Counted from the first letter of the stretch, positions 1-7,165 are shown. The stretch is DNA of 7,806 nucleotides from Gallionella sp. (GCA_030690245.1 JAUYGW010000150.1:1-7806); one strand, 5' to 3'. The notes: generated from the sequence alone by a model not told the origin. Numbers and translations: made by a program.

Positions 1-182
1 ACACGGCGGACGAAGCGTTCTTTACCGGCACCGCGGCCGAGGTCATCCCGATCCGCTAACTTGACAACCGTACCTTCGGCATCTGTTCGCGCTGCCCGAT
101 CACCACCAAGATGCAACAGGCTTTCTTCGATTGCGTCACCGGCAAGCACCCGCAGCATACCGATTGGCTGGCCTACGTCTAA
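1..182 (+). pseudogene. ilvE: 3' end of ilvE (branched-chain aminotransferase) with an in-frame stop
   Basis: IlvE is a fold-type IV PLP enzyme that transfers the amino group between glutamate and the 2-keto acids of Leu, Ile and Val. Reading from base 3, the frame gives a typical IlvE segment, TADEAFFTGTAAEVIPIR, with the GTAAE loop that contacts cofactor and substrate. It then meets TAA at 57-59. The same frame continues without an indel through LDNRT, PITTKMQQAFFDCVTGKHP and a normal family ending (DWLAYV) to TAA at 180-182. The expected residue at the stop is Glu (GAA), so one G-to-T change makes it. Residues just after it are also off consensus: FGICSRCPIT where IGSGSRGPIT is expected. 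If real, the protein loses about 41 C-terminal residues. A consensus or sequencing error is an equal or better explanation. The 5' part lies outside the window. Family assignment is secure; pseudogene status is not. Confidence 0.8.
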
Positions 183-192
183 GGGGAACATC

Positions 193-393
193 GTGAACAA
201 CGAAAACATCACCCAGCGCTACATCGAAGTGACCGCAAACGACTTGCCATTGACCTGCCCGATGCCGAACTCAAGTCTGTGGGATGCCCATCCGAAAGTG
301 ATGATCCCGCTCAATCACGGCGGCGAGGCGCGTTGCCCGTATTGCGGCACCTTATATAAATTCAAGGGTGAATTGCCCAAGGGACATCATTAA
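193..393 (+). CDS. Small zinc-finger (CHCC-type) protein
   Basis: This 66-residue protein starts at GTG 193. The start is supported by AAGGGGA at 181-187, which overlaps the ilvE stop and lies 5 bases before GTG, so it is probably translated by coupling to ilvE. It matches the zf-CHCC family, whose eukaryotic relative is the NDUFS6 subunit of respiratory complex I. The visible zinc ligands are Cys22, His33 in an HPKVMIPL segment (human NDUFS6 has HPKVYINL, as I remember it), and Cys48 and Cys51 in CPYC. The exact role of the bacterial stand-alone form is not settled. A structural or Fe/Zn-binding role in the cytoplasm is likely, but I infer nothing more specific. The gene commonly sits between ilvE and waaF in betaproteobacteria. 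If the ilvE stop at 57 is real, ribosomes would leave 133 bases upstream and the coupling would be lost. Confidence 0.88.
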   Translation: MNNENITQRYIEVTANDLPLTCPMPNSSLWDAHPKVMIPLNHGGEARCPYCGTLYKFKGELPKGHH

Positions 394-396
394 CAC

Positions 397-495
397 GTAG
401 GATGGGTTGAGCGCAGCGATACCCATCGCATTCGCGGTATTGTTGGGTATCGCGAAGCCTGTCCTGAGTTTATCGAAGCACTCCACCCAACCTAC
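397..495. repeat. Composite intergenic inverted-repeat element (REP/MITE-like), copy 1
   Basis: The whole gap between the zinc-finger gene and waaF is structured. The outer arms are GTAGGATGGGTTGAG (397-411) and CTCCACCCAACCTAC (481-495), complementary apart from two mismatches. Inside lie hairpin A, GATGGGT (401-407) with ACCCATC (421-427), and hairpin B, TTCGCGGTA (431-439) with TATCGCGAA (448-456; 9 pairs, one G-U). A core, CCTGTCCTGAGTTTATCGAAG (458-478 without its last base is the shared part), follows and recurs in near-identical form before alaS. No protein is encoded. I remember elements of this style as scattered intergenic repeats in beta- and other proteobacteria. Transcribed, it would fold strongly and could stabilise or attenuate the message between the two genes. 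Confidence 0.7.
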
Positions 496-504
496 AACTT
501 ACCC

Positions 505-1512
505 ATGACCAGTATCCTCATCATCGCACCAAGCTGGGTAGGCGACTGCATGCTGATGCAGCCGATGCTGATGCGCCTCGGGCAACGCCACCCCGGTTGC
601 CGCATCGACGTACTGGCTCCGCCGTGGACGGAGAAGCTGCTGCGCGCGATGCCGGAGGTACATGAGGTCATCGCCAACCCGTTCCCGCACGGAGCGCTGC
701 AACTGGCGGCGCGCTACCGGCTCGGCAAACAGCTGCGCGCCGCGCGCTACGACCAGGCCATCGTGCTGCCCAACTCGTGGAAGTCCGCGCTCATGCCGTT
801 CTTCGCGCGTATCCCGCTGCGCACCGGCTTTACCGGCGAGTCGCGTTATATCCTGCTCAACGATGCGCACAAGCTCGACAAGCAGAAACTGCCGCTGATG
901 GTGGAACGCTTCGCGCAGCTCGCCGAGGAGCCCTGTGGCAAAATCCCGCGCCCGCTGGCGAATCCGAAGCTGACGATTTCCGATGCACAGCGCGATGCGA
1001 CCCTGCACAAGCTCAGCTTGACGCTGGATCAACCCGTCGCAGTATTCTGCCCCGGCGCCGAGTACGGCCCCGCCAAGCGCTGGCCGGCAGCCTACTATGC
1101 AAACATCGCACAGCGTCTGCGGCAACGCGACTATGCGGTATGGCTGATCGGCTCCGGCAAGGATAGGCATGCCGCCGAAGAAATCAACCAACTTGCCGGC
1201 GCGCAATGCACCAACCTGTGCGGCAGCACTGATCTGGGCGACGCTATCGCGCTGCTGGCCAGCGCGCGGCTGGTCATCAGCAACGACTCCGGCCTGATGC
1301 ACCTGGCCGCCGCGCTGGATAAGCCGATGCTGGCGCTGTTCGGCTCCAGCAGCCCGCAGTTCACCCCGCCGCTGTCCGCGCAGGCGCAGGTCATCAAGCT
1401 CGATATCGAATGCAGCCCGTGTTTCAAACGCGAATGCCCGCTCGTACATTTCAACTGCATGATGCAGCTTACCCCGGACATGGCCTGGAACAAATTAACT
1501 CCTCTCCTTTAA
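505..1512 (+). CDS. waaF: ADP-heptose:LPS heptosyltransferase II
   Basis: WaaF adds the second L-glycero-D-manno-heptose to the inner core of lipopolysaccharide on the cytoplasmic side of the inner membrane. The 335-residue protein is a GT9-family, GT-B fold enzyme of normal length (E. coli WaaF about 348). It opens with ILIIAPSWVGD, in which Asp14 matches the proposed catalytic base of WaaC. The N-terminal domain holds VLPNSWKSALMPFF (about 87-100). The donor-binding domain holds FCPGAEYGPAKRWP (181-194, Lys191) and NDSGLMHLAAALDKP (260-274, Asp261). SSSPQFTPPLS (281-291) is a WaaF signature. Near the C-terminus, Cys303, Cys306, Cys311 and Cys318 form a cluster absent from the E. coli enzyme as I remember it. 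The ATG at 505 fits the conserved N-terminus, but no Shine-Dalgarno sequence precedes it; a repeat element ends only 9 bases upstream. The phosphomannomutase gene follows after 14 bp, probably in the same operon. Confidence 0.95.
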   Translation: MTSILIIAPSWVGDCMLMQPMLMRLGQRHPGCRIDVLAPPWTEKLLRAMPEVHEVIANPFPHGALQLAARYRLGKQLRAARYDQAIVLPNSWKSALMPFFARIPLRTGFTGESRYILLNDAHKLDKQKLPLMVERFAQLAEEPCGKIPRPLANPKLTISDAQRDATLHKLSLTLDQPVAVFCPGAEYGPAKRWPAAYYANIAQRLRQRDYAVWLIGSGKDRHAAEEINQLAGAQCTNLCGSTDLGDAIALLASARLVISNDSGLMHLAAALDKPMLALFGSSSPQFTPPLSAQAQVIKLDIECSPCFKRECPLVHFNCMMQLTPDMAWNKLTPLL

Positions 1513-1526
1513 GGCTAAAACGAACC

Positions 1527-2972
1527 ATGCTGAAAAACCTGCCCCCTCTCCCCAACCCTCTCCCGCATGCGGGCGAGGGAGCAAACGAATTGCTGCGCAA
1601 ATTTTTCGCTCCTGAAATCTTCAAGGCCTATGACATTCGCGGCATCGTCGGCAAGACGCTGACAGCCGAAGTGGTTGAGGCTATCGGCCATGCCATCGGC
1701 TCGGAAGCGGCAGCGCGCGGGCAGCACACAATCGCGATCGGGCGCGACGGCAGGTTGTCCGGCCCGGAGCTGATCGCCGCGCTGGCGCGCGGTATCCAGA
1801 AGAGCGGCATCGACGTGATCGATGTCGGTTGCGTCCCCACGCCGATGGTGTATTTCGCCGCTTACCAGTTGCAGACCCACTGCGCGGTGATGCTCACCGG
1901 CAGCCACAATCCGCCGGATTACAACGGACTGAAAATGGTGCTGGCCGGAGAAACACTGTCGGGCGAAACGATCCAGAAACTGCGCTCGCGCATCGAACAG
2001 AACGACCTCGCGCACGGCTCCGGCAGCTACACGCAACAAGACATCGGCGCGGATTACATCGCGCGCATCGTCTCCAGCATCAGGCTGGCGCGCCCGATGA
2101 AAGTCACCGTGGATTGCGGTAACGGCGTGGCAGGCGCTTACGTTGCCAACCTGTATCGCCAACTCGGTTGTGAAGTAGAAGAAATGTACTGCGAGGTGGA
2201 CGGCCATTTCCCCAACCACCACCCCGACCCGTCCGACCCGCACAACCTCGAAGACCTGATCGCCGCGTTGCGCGACAACGACAGCGAGCTGGGGCTGGCG
2301 TTCGACGGCGACGGCGACCGCCTCGGCGTGGTCACCAAGGACGGCAAAATCATTTATCCGGATCGCCAGCTGATGCTGTTCGCAGCCGATGTGCTGAGCC
2401 GCAACCCCGGTGCGGAAATCATCTTCGACGTCAAGTCCACGCGCAATCTTTTCTCATGGATACGCTCGCACGGCGGCAAGCCGACGCTATGGAAGACCGG
2501 GCACTCGCTGGTCAAGGCCAAGATGAAAGAAACCGGCGCGCTGCTGGCCGGCGAGATGAGCGGCCACATGTTCTTCAAGGAACGCTGGTACGGCTTCGAC
2601 GACGGGCTATACAGCGGCGCGCGCCTGCTGGAAATTTTAAGCCGGGTAGCAAACCCGAGCGCCACGCTGAACAGCCTGCCGGAAGCGTTCTGCACCCCGG
2701 AGCTGCACATCCACACCGCCGAAGGCGAGAACCACGCGCTGCTCGCGCAATTGCAGCAAACCGCACAATTCCCTGATGCAAAAGAGATCATCACGCTGGA
2801 CGGGCTGCGCGTGGAATATGCCGACGGCTTCGGCCTGGCGCGCCCCAGCAACACCACGCCAGTGATCGTGCTGCGCTTCGAGGCGGACACCGAGGCCGCG
2901 CTGCAACGCATCCAGGATGATTTCCGCGGAATATTCCGGCAAGCCGCGCCGCACTTGCGGCTGCCGTTTTAA
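1527..2972 (+). CDS. algC: Phosphomannomutase/phosphoglucomutase (AlgC type)
   Basis: The enzyme interconverts mannose-6-P/mannose-1-P and glucose-6-P/glucose-1-P, feeding nucleotide sugars for LPS and exopolysaccharide, which suits its place behind waaF. It is an alpha-D-phosphohexomutase closely like Pseudomonas AlgC. Numbered from ATG 1527 (481 residues) it shows KAYDIRG (33-39), the phosphoserine loop TGSHNPPDYNG with Ser126, the metal loop DGDGDR (260-265), the sugar-binding loop GEMSGH (342-347), and the phosphate-binding loop RPSNTTP from Arg439. AlgC is about 463 residues with catalytic Ser108, so the extra 18 residues are all N-terminal. They coincide with a palindromic repeat translated as PPLPNPLPHAGEG. 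TTG 1590 would give 460 residues and has GAGGGAG at 1575-1581, eight bases upstream, supplied by the repeat. ATG 1527 has only a weak AAGG at 1511-1514. I keep ATG as annotated but consider TTG a serious alternative. The symbol is by similarity; alginate synthesis is not implied. Confidence 0.92.
   Translation: MLKNLPPLPNPLPHAGEGANELLRKFFAPEIFKAYDIRGIVGKTLTAEVVEAIGHAIGSEAAARGQHTIAIGRDGRLSGPELIAALARGIQKSGIDVIDVGCVPTPMVYFAAYQLQTHCAVMLTGSHNPPDYNGLKMVLAGETLSGETIQKLRSRIEQNDLAHGSGSYTQQDIGADYIARIVSSIRLARPMKVTVDCGNGVAGAYVANLYRQLGCEVEEMYCEVDGHFPNHHPDPSDPHNLEDLIAALRDNDSELGLAFDGDGDRLGVVTKDGKIIYPDRQLMLFAADVLSRNPGAEIIFDVKSTRNLFSWIRSHGGKPTLWKTGHSLVKAKMKETGALLAGEMSGHMFFKERWYGFDDGLYSGARLLEILSRVANPSATLNSLPEAFCTPELHIHTAEGENHALLAQLQQTAQFPDAKEIITLDGLRVEYADGFGLARPSNTTPVIVLRFEADTEAALQRIQDDFRGIFRQAAPHLRLPF
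1541..1581. repeat. GC-rich palindromic repeat inside the mutase 5' coding region
   Basis: This run of CCCCCTCTCCCCAACCCTC type leads into a palindrome: CCCTC (1556-1560), one mismatch, CCCGCATGCGGG (1562-1573, perfect), one mismatch, GAGGG (1575-1579). Sequences of this CCCTCTCCCGC-GCGGGAGAGGG pattern are, from memory, a very common interspersed repeat in proteobacteria. Here it is in frame and free of stops, so it would be translated as proline-rich PPLPNPLPHAGEG if the mutase starts at ATG 1527. Its 3' arm also provides a Shine-Dalgarno-like GAGGGAG for the TTG at 1590. Confidence 0.7.
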
Positions 2973-3053
2973 GCATGACGGACACAGAAAATTTGCGCCT
3001 TGCAAAGGCTTGTTGCCTATAACCCCGAAGAAGCCAAAGAAAGCACAAACAAT

Positions 3054-3992
3054 ATGAGCCTGATTCCTGTCGCCAGAAATGATATAGCCATCGGTAAACC
3101 GTCGCCTTGGCAGTTGTATGATCAGGAGCATAAAGTGCTGGTAGCGCAGGGAGGCATAGTCCGCGACAAGGATCATCTGGACAGCCTGCTGGCTAACGGT
3201 GTCTACCGCGAACTATCGTGGGAAGCGCCCGACGACAAAAACGGCGGTAGCAATCTTGCCGCCGCCAAGTCACCCCCTGATCAAACCAAGGCAAATGAAC
3301 TCGGCGCGCAGTTCACTTTCGACGACGTGAAGCTGAAGACGGAGAGCCGCCTGCAACTCGAACCCCCCAAACAGCTGGGGAGTGAACGTATCATGGTCAA
3401 GGTGATCGGCTATTTGAGAGGCGTCAGCCTGCTGGTCACCGCGCCAGCCATGTCCAATGGAGTCCGGCTGCAACTCATGGAGGGAGAGCAAGTCGTCATG
3501 CGTTCCTTCTCCGGGCAGAATGCTTTCGCTTTTGCCTGCACCGTAGTACGGTCATGCAAACTGCCTTACGAATACCTGCACCTGTCGTTTCCCAACGTCA
3601 TACAAGGGGTCATGATACGCAAGTCAGCCAGGGTCAAGACCGACATCATCGCGGCTGTGCAGAACAGCAATTCGCGCAACGCAGAAGAGCAGGCTCCCGC
3701 GCTCATTTCAGACCTCAGCGCAAACGGCGCGGCGCTCGATGCCAAGCGCCCCTTGGGCAAGAAGGGCGACATTCTCAATCTGGCATTCCGCGTGAACCTG
3801 CACAAGATTGATGCATTCCTGTCGATCAATGGGGTAATCCGCGCCATGCACAGCGGCGAGGCGGCCGATATATCCGATCCGGAAATTATCCGCCACGGCG
3901 TCGAATTTCAAAGCATGCAACCGAATGACATGATCATCCTGCAAAGCATGATTTATCAGCAGATCATCGAGAGCCCGCACCACGTGGTTTAG
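3054..3992 (+). CDS. YcgR-like PilZ-domain protein, probable cyclic-di-GMP receptor
   Basis: PilZ proteins bind cyclic-di-GMP and pass the signal to motility, polysaccharide or adhesion machinery. The 312-residue product has three parts. An N-terminal module of about 55 residues (IPVARNDIAIGKPSPWQLYD then LLANGVYREL) precedes a polar linker (about 58-100). A YcgR-N-like beta domain (about 108-186, with KVIGYLRGVSLLVTAP) comes next. A C-terminal PilZ domain starts at the RxxxR motif Arg189-Lys-Ser-Ala-Arg193 and has DLSANG at 220-225, matching the (D/N)xSxxG ligand motif, so the cyclic-di-GMP site looks intact. No signal peptide or membrane segment is seen; it should be cytoplasmic. I chose ATG 3054 because conserved-looking sequence begins there (MSLIPV). 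A TTG at 3000 would add 18 residues without clear support. The partner is unknown: a flagellar brake is possible, but no flagellar gene is present here. The gene converges with a response regulator gene. Confidence 0.85.
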   Translation: MSLIPVARNDIAIGKPSPWQLYDQEHKVLVAQGGIVRDKDHLDSLLANGVYRELSWEAPDDKNGGSNLAAAKSPPDQTKANELGAQFTFDDVKLKTESRLQLEPPKQLGSERIMVKVIGYLRGVSLLVTAPAMSNGVRLQLMEGEQVVMRSFSGQNAFAFACTVVRSCKLPYEYLHLSFPNVIQGVMIRKSARVKTDIIAAVQNSNSRNAEEQAPALISDLSANGAALDAKRPLGKKGDILNLAFRVNLHKIDAFLSINGVIRAMHSGEAADISDPEIIRHGVEFQSMQPNDMIILQSMIYQQIIESPHHVV

Positions 3993-4026
3993 CGGGGCAA
4001 CGGATCAGGGTGTGCCCTGCCCCGCT
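3991..4026. terminator. Nested hairpin at the convergent gene junction, possible bidirectional terminator
   Basis: AGCGGGGCA (3991-3999) pairs perfectly with TGCCCCGCT (4018-4026). Within it CAGGG (4006-4010) can pair with CCCTG (4015-4019), so two alternative hairpins share bases. The structure begins in the stop codon of the PilZ gene and reaches into the last codons of the opposing response regulator gene. It could terminate both transcripts, but neither strand has a following T-run, so intrinsic termination is uncertain. Confidence 0.45.
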
Positions 4027-4460
4027 GCAAAGGCCAGCTCGCGCTGGCGCGGTTGCGTCCAGTAGGCCAACTGCTCGCGGAAAAATCCGGCGAACTGTTC
4101 AAGGTCAGCCGGCTTGACCACAAAGGTATTTGCTCCGACCTGATAACTCAACAGCACGTCAGCCTGCGTATATTCCGCCGAAAACGCCACGATCGGAATG
4201 TCGCGCGTGGCGGCATGCATGCGCAGCTTGCGCAATACCGCCAGGCCATCCAGTTTCGGCAGCTTCATATCTATCAGGATGATATGCGGCATTTGCTCTT
4301 TGTTCGCGATGCTGGCGCTCAGCCAGTCCAGCACGGCATCGCCGCCGCCCACCACGGTCAAACTGATCTCCGGGCAGAACTCAACGGCAGCGCGGTGCGC
4401 CAGATCCGCCGCCGGCAAATCGTCCTCAACCAGCAATACGCTATAACGGCCTGTGTTCAC
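4005..4460 (-). CDS. Single-domain response regulator (CheY/Rcp1-like receiver)
   Basis: The 151-residue protein is a stand-alone receiver domain with no DNA-binding or enzyme output domain. Acidic pocket residues are Glu12-Asp13-Asp14. The phosphoacceptor is Asp64 in ILIDMKLPKLDG, the switch residue Ser94 in IVAFSA, and the conserved lysine Lys116 in VVKP, so phosphorylation should work. The stretch between beta2 and Asp64 (about 38-58) is longer than in CheY and recalls the Rcp1-like receivers that partner hybrid or phytochrome-type kinases. The start is GTG 4460, supported by AAGGAG eight bases upstream. No kinase gene lies in the window, so the partner is unknown. The gene follows alaS by 12 bp and is probably co-transcribed with it. 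The last dozen residues (RQRELAFAAGQGTP) are outside the receiver core. Confidence 0.9.
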   Translation of the reverse strand: MNTGRYSVLLVEDDLPAADLAHRAAVEFCPEISLTVVGGGDAVLDWLSASIANKEQMPHIILIDMKLPKLDGLAVLRKLRMHAATRDIPIVAFSAEYTQADVLLSYQVGANTFVVKPADLEQFAGFFREQLAYWTQPRQRELAFAAGQGTP

Positions 4461-4468
4461 CTGTATCG

Positions 4469-4474
4469 CTCCTT
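4469..4474 (-). promoter_or_regulatory. Strong ribosome binding site of the response regulator, overlapping the alaS stop
   Basis: On the minus strand the sequence is TAAGGAG followed by eight bases and GTG. The TAA is the alaS stop (4475-4473) and AAGGAG is the Shine-Dalgarno sequence. This decides the GTG start at 4460 and points to translational coupling between alaS and the regulator gene. Confidence 0.8.
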
Positions 4475-7109
4475 ATGTGCGGGCCTGCACCCAGGCAGCA
4501 ACCGAAACCAGCGCCGCAGCCAGATGTTCGGGTTGCGTGCCGCCTGCCATCGCCATATCCGGCCTGCCGCCGCCTTTGCCGCCGACCTGCTGCGCGACCA
4601 TGTTCACCAGGTCACCGGCCTTGATCCTGGCGGTAAGGTCGGGGGTCACACCGGCAATCAGGCTGACCTTGCCGTCTGCCACCGCGGCCAGCACAATCGC
4701 GGCCGATTTGAGCTTGTCCTTGAGCTTGTCGAGCGTCTCGCGCAACCCCGTGGCATCGGCGCCCTCCAGTTGTGCGGCCAGCACCTTGATGCCGTTGACC
4801 TCCAGCGCCTGATCGACGAGGTCGTCGCCCTGCGCGCTGGCCAGTTTCGATTTCAGCCGCGCCAGTTCTTTTTCCAGCGCCTTCACGTTGTCGAGGATTT
4901 GCGCGACGCGCGACGCCGCCTCCTGCGGCTGCGCCTTCACCGCATCGGCCACTTGCTGCAACTGCATCTCATGCTGCTGCACCAGCGCCAGCGCGCCCTC
5001 GCCGGTCACCGCCTCGACGCGCCGCACTCCCGCCGCGACGCCGCTCTCGGCAAGTATCTTGAACAGTCCGATGTCGCCGGTGCGCTTGACATGCGTACCG
5101 CCGCACAGCTCGCGCGACGAACCGATGTCCAGCACGCGCACCTCGTCGCCGTATTTTTCGCCGAACAGCATCATCGCGCCGGTCTTCTGCGCGTCCTCGA
5201 TGGACATCACGCGCGCCTGGCACTCCGCGTTGGCGAGTATCTCGGCGTTCACGAGGCTTTCCACCCTGCGGATTTCAGCGTCGCTCAGCGGCTGGGTATG
5301 CACGAAGTCGAAGCGCGCCTTGTCCGCATCCACCTGCGAACCCTTCTGCTGCACATGGCTGCCAAGCACCTCGCGCAACGCCTTGTGCATCAGGTGCGTC
5401 GCCGAGTGGTTGCGTATCGTGTGGTTGCGCGCCGCGACATCCACCCTCGCGGTGACGCCGTTGCCCACGCTCAGCTTGCCGGTCTTCACCACGCCGTGGT
5501 GGCCGAACACCGTGGCCTGGATCTTCTGCGTATCCTCCACCGCGAAGATGCCGTGCACGCTGCGCAGTTCGCCGCAGTCGCCGACCTGCCCGCCGGACTC
5601 GGCATAAAACGGCGTGTCGTCCAGCACCGCGACGCCGATCTCGCCCTCGTTCAGTTCGTTGACCGGCACGCCGTCCTTGTACAAAGCCAGCACATTGCCC
5701 TTGCTTTCCAGCAGGTCATAGCCGTGAAAGACCGTCGCCGGGCCGTCGTATTCGAGGTTCGCCGCCATTTTGAATTTGCCGGCGGCGCGCGCCTGCTCCT
5801 TCTGCTGCGCCATCGCCTTGTCGAAAGCCGCAACGTCAACCGCAACATCATGCTCGCGGCACACGTCCTGCGTCAGGTCGAGCGGGAACCCGTAAGTGTC
5901 GTGCAGCTTGAATGCGGTCTCGCCGTTGAACACCTTGCCGCCCTGCTTCGCCATCTCGGCCAGATCGGCTTCCAATATCGCCATGCCATGCTCGATGGTG
6001 GCGATGAAGCGCTCCTCTTCCAGCTTGAGGATTCCCTTCACGCGCACCTGCTCAGCGGTCAGTTCGGGATAGGCCGTTCCCATTTCGGCGACCAGATCGG
6101 GCACCATCCTGTAGAAGAACGCGTCGCGCGCGCCGAGCTTGTAGCCGTGGCGGATCGCGCGGCGGATGATGCGGCGCAGCACGTAGCCGCGCCCCTCGTT
6201 GCCGGGAATCACGCCATCGGCGATCAGGAACGAGCAGGCGCGGATGTGGTCGGCCAGCACCTTGAGCGAGTTGTTGGTAAGGTCGTTGCTTTTTGTTTCG
6301 CGCGCCGCAGCGCAGATGAGATTCTGGAACAGGTCGATCTCGTAATTGGAATGCACCTGCTGCAACACTGCCGAGATGCGCTCCAGCCCCATGCCGGTGT
6401 CCACCGACGGCTTGGGCAGCGGGTGCATCACGCCATGCTCGTCGCGGTTGAACTGCATGAACACGTTGTTCCAGATTTCGATGTAGCGGTCGCCGTGCTC
6501 TTCCGGCGAACCGGGCGGACCGCCCCAGATGTCCGCACCGTGGTCGTAAAAAATCTCCGTGCACGGGCCGCAAGGGCCGGTGTCACCCATCATCCAGAAG
6601 TTGTCGGACACAGGTGGCGCGCCCGGCCGGGCAGTGCCCGGCCTGTCGCCGATGCGGATCACCCGCGCGGCTGGCACGCCGATTTCCTTCGTCCAGATGT
6701 CGTAAGCCTCGTCGTCCTCGGCATACACCGTCACCCAGAGTTTCTCGCCGGGCAATTTATAAACCTCGGTCAGCAGTTCCCACGCATAGTTGATCGCGTC
6801 GCGCTTGAAGTAATCGCCGAAGCTGAAGTTGCCGAGCATCTCGAAGAAGGTATGGTGGCGCGCGGTATAACCGACGTTCTCCAGATCGTTGTGCTTGCCG
6901 CCGGCGCGCACACATTTCTGCGACGAGGCCGCACGGGTGTAGGGGCGCTTGTCGAAACCGAGGAACACGTCCTTGAACTGGTTCATCCCCGCGTTGGTGA
7001 ACAACAGTGTCGGGTCTTCGTGCGGCACCAGCGAACTGGAGGCGACTACTGTGTGCCCTTTTGACGCGAAGTAATCCAGGAATTTCTGGCGGATTTCACT
7101 GCTTTTCAT
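4473..7109 (-). CDS. alaS: Alanyl-tRNA synthetase
   Basis: AlaRS charges tRNA-Ala with alanine in the cytoplasm and hydrolyses mischarged Ser/Gly-tRNA-Ala. The protein has 878 residues (E. coli 876). The class II core shows motif 2 (Arg68 in [11 protein letters not shown], then [15 protein letters not shown] 87-101) and motif 3 (GMGLER, 239-244). The editing site keeps its zinc ligands: His568 and His572 in HSATH, Cys669 and His673 in CGGTH. A coiled hinge ([13 protein letters not shown]) leads to the C-Ala domain with a glycine-rich [15 protein letters not shown] at 843-857. I chose ATG 7109 ([14 protein letters not shown]), the usual N-terminus; an ATG at 7118 would add three residues. Both have a weak GGA upstream. 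One oddity is a proline/glycine-rich loop at 156-167, about five residues longer than in the E. coli enzyme, encoded by a perfect palindrome. A promoter and palindrome lie just upstream. Confidence 0.97.
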   Translation of the reverse strand: MKSSEIRQKFLDYFASKGHTVVASSSLVPHEDPTLLFTNAGMNQFKDVFLGFDKRPYTRAASSQKCVRAGGKHNDLENVGYTARHHTFFEMLGNFSFGDYFKRDAINYAWELLTEVYKLPGEKLWVTVYAEDDEAYDIWTKEIGVPAARVIRIGDRPGTARPGAPPVSDNFWMMGDTGPCGPCTEIFYDHGADIWGGPPGSPEEHGDRYIEIWNNVFMQFNRDEHGVMHPLPKPSVDTGMGLERISAVLQQVHSNYEIDLFQNLICAAARETKSNDLTNNSLKVLADHIRACSFLIADGVIPGNEGRGYVLRRIIRRAIRHGYKLGARDAFFYRMVPDLVAEMGTAYPELTAEQVRVKGILKLEEERFIATIEHGMAILEADLAEMAKQGGKVFNGETAFKLHDTYGFPLDLTQDVCREHDVAVDVAAFDKAMAQQKEQARAAGKFKMAANLEYDGPATVFHGYDLLESKGNVLALYKDGVPVNELNEGEIGVAVLDDTPFYAESGGQVGDCGELRSVHGIFAVEDTQKIQATVFGHHGVVKTGKLSVGNGVTARVDVAARNHTIRNHSATHLMHKALREVLGSHVQQKGSQVDADKARFDFVHTQPLSDAEIRRVESLVNAEILANAECQARVMSIEDAQKTGAMMLFGEKYGDEVRVLDIGSSRELCGGTHVKRTGDIGLFKILAESGVAAGVRRVEAVTGEGALALVQQHEMQLQQVADAVKAQPQEAASRVAQILDNVKALEKELARLKSKLASAQGDDLVDQALEVNGIKVLAAQLEGADATGLRETLDKLKDKLKSAAIVLAAVADGKVSLIAGVTPDLTARIKAGDLVNMVAQQVGGKGGGRPDMAMAGGTQPEHLAAALVSVAAWVQART
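6625..6643. repeat. Perfect 19-bp palindrome inside alaS
   Basis: GGCCGGGCA (6625-6633) and TGCCCGGCC (6635-6643) are exact reverse complements around one central base. On the coding strand it falls between the IRIGD and SDNFW segments of AlaRS. There the protein reads [17 protein letters not shown], where the E. coli enzyme, as I remember it, has the shorter GDNKGAPYASDN. It keeps the frame and adds about five residues. Confidence 0.65.
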
Positions 7110-7165
7110 AATTTGCATCCATCGCTGATATCGTTGCAACAGGCGGCTCTCGAAGCATATTCTGG

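Noticed and set aside
57..95. The ilvE substitution cluster as a diversity-generating retroelement target
   Set aside because: Such elements change template adenines, whereas the inferred changes here are mainly G to T, and no reverse transcriptase or template repeat is in the window.
61..192. Upstream extension of the zinc-finger gene to base 61
   Set aside because: The added part overlaps the ilvE 3' end in another frame; GTG 193 has a strong Shine-Dalgarno sequence and gives the family length.
499..1449. Minus-strand open frame of about 316 codons opposite waaF
   Set aside because: Antisense shadow of a clear WaaF; composition rich in Arg/Gln/Ala and no family features.
2975..3022. Fifteen-codon ORF starting MTDTENLRLA between the mutase and PilZ genes
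   Set aside because: No Shine-Dalgarno sequence or recognisable leader-peptide features; chance occurrence is likely.
2993..3023. Possible promoter before the PilZ gene (TTGCGC, 19 bp, TATAAC)
   Set aside because: The spacer is too long and the -35 poor; only the -10-like TATAAC is suggestive, not enough to list as a feature.
4053..7064. Very long open frame (about 1000 codons) on the plus strand opposite alaS
   Set aside because: It is a GC-rich antisense shadow: the opposite strand encodes a complete, motif-perfect AlaRS, and the plus-strand product is His/Arg/Ala-rich with no recognisable domain.
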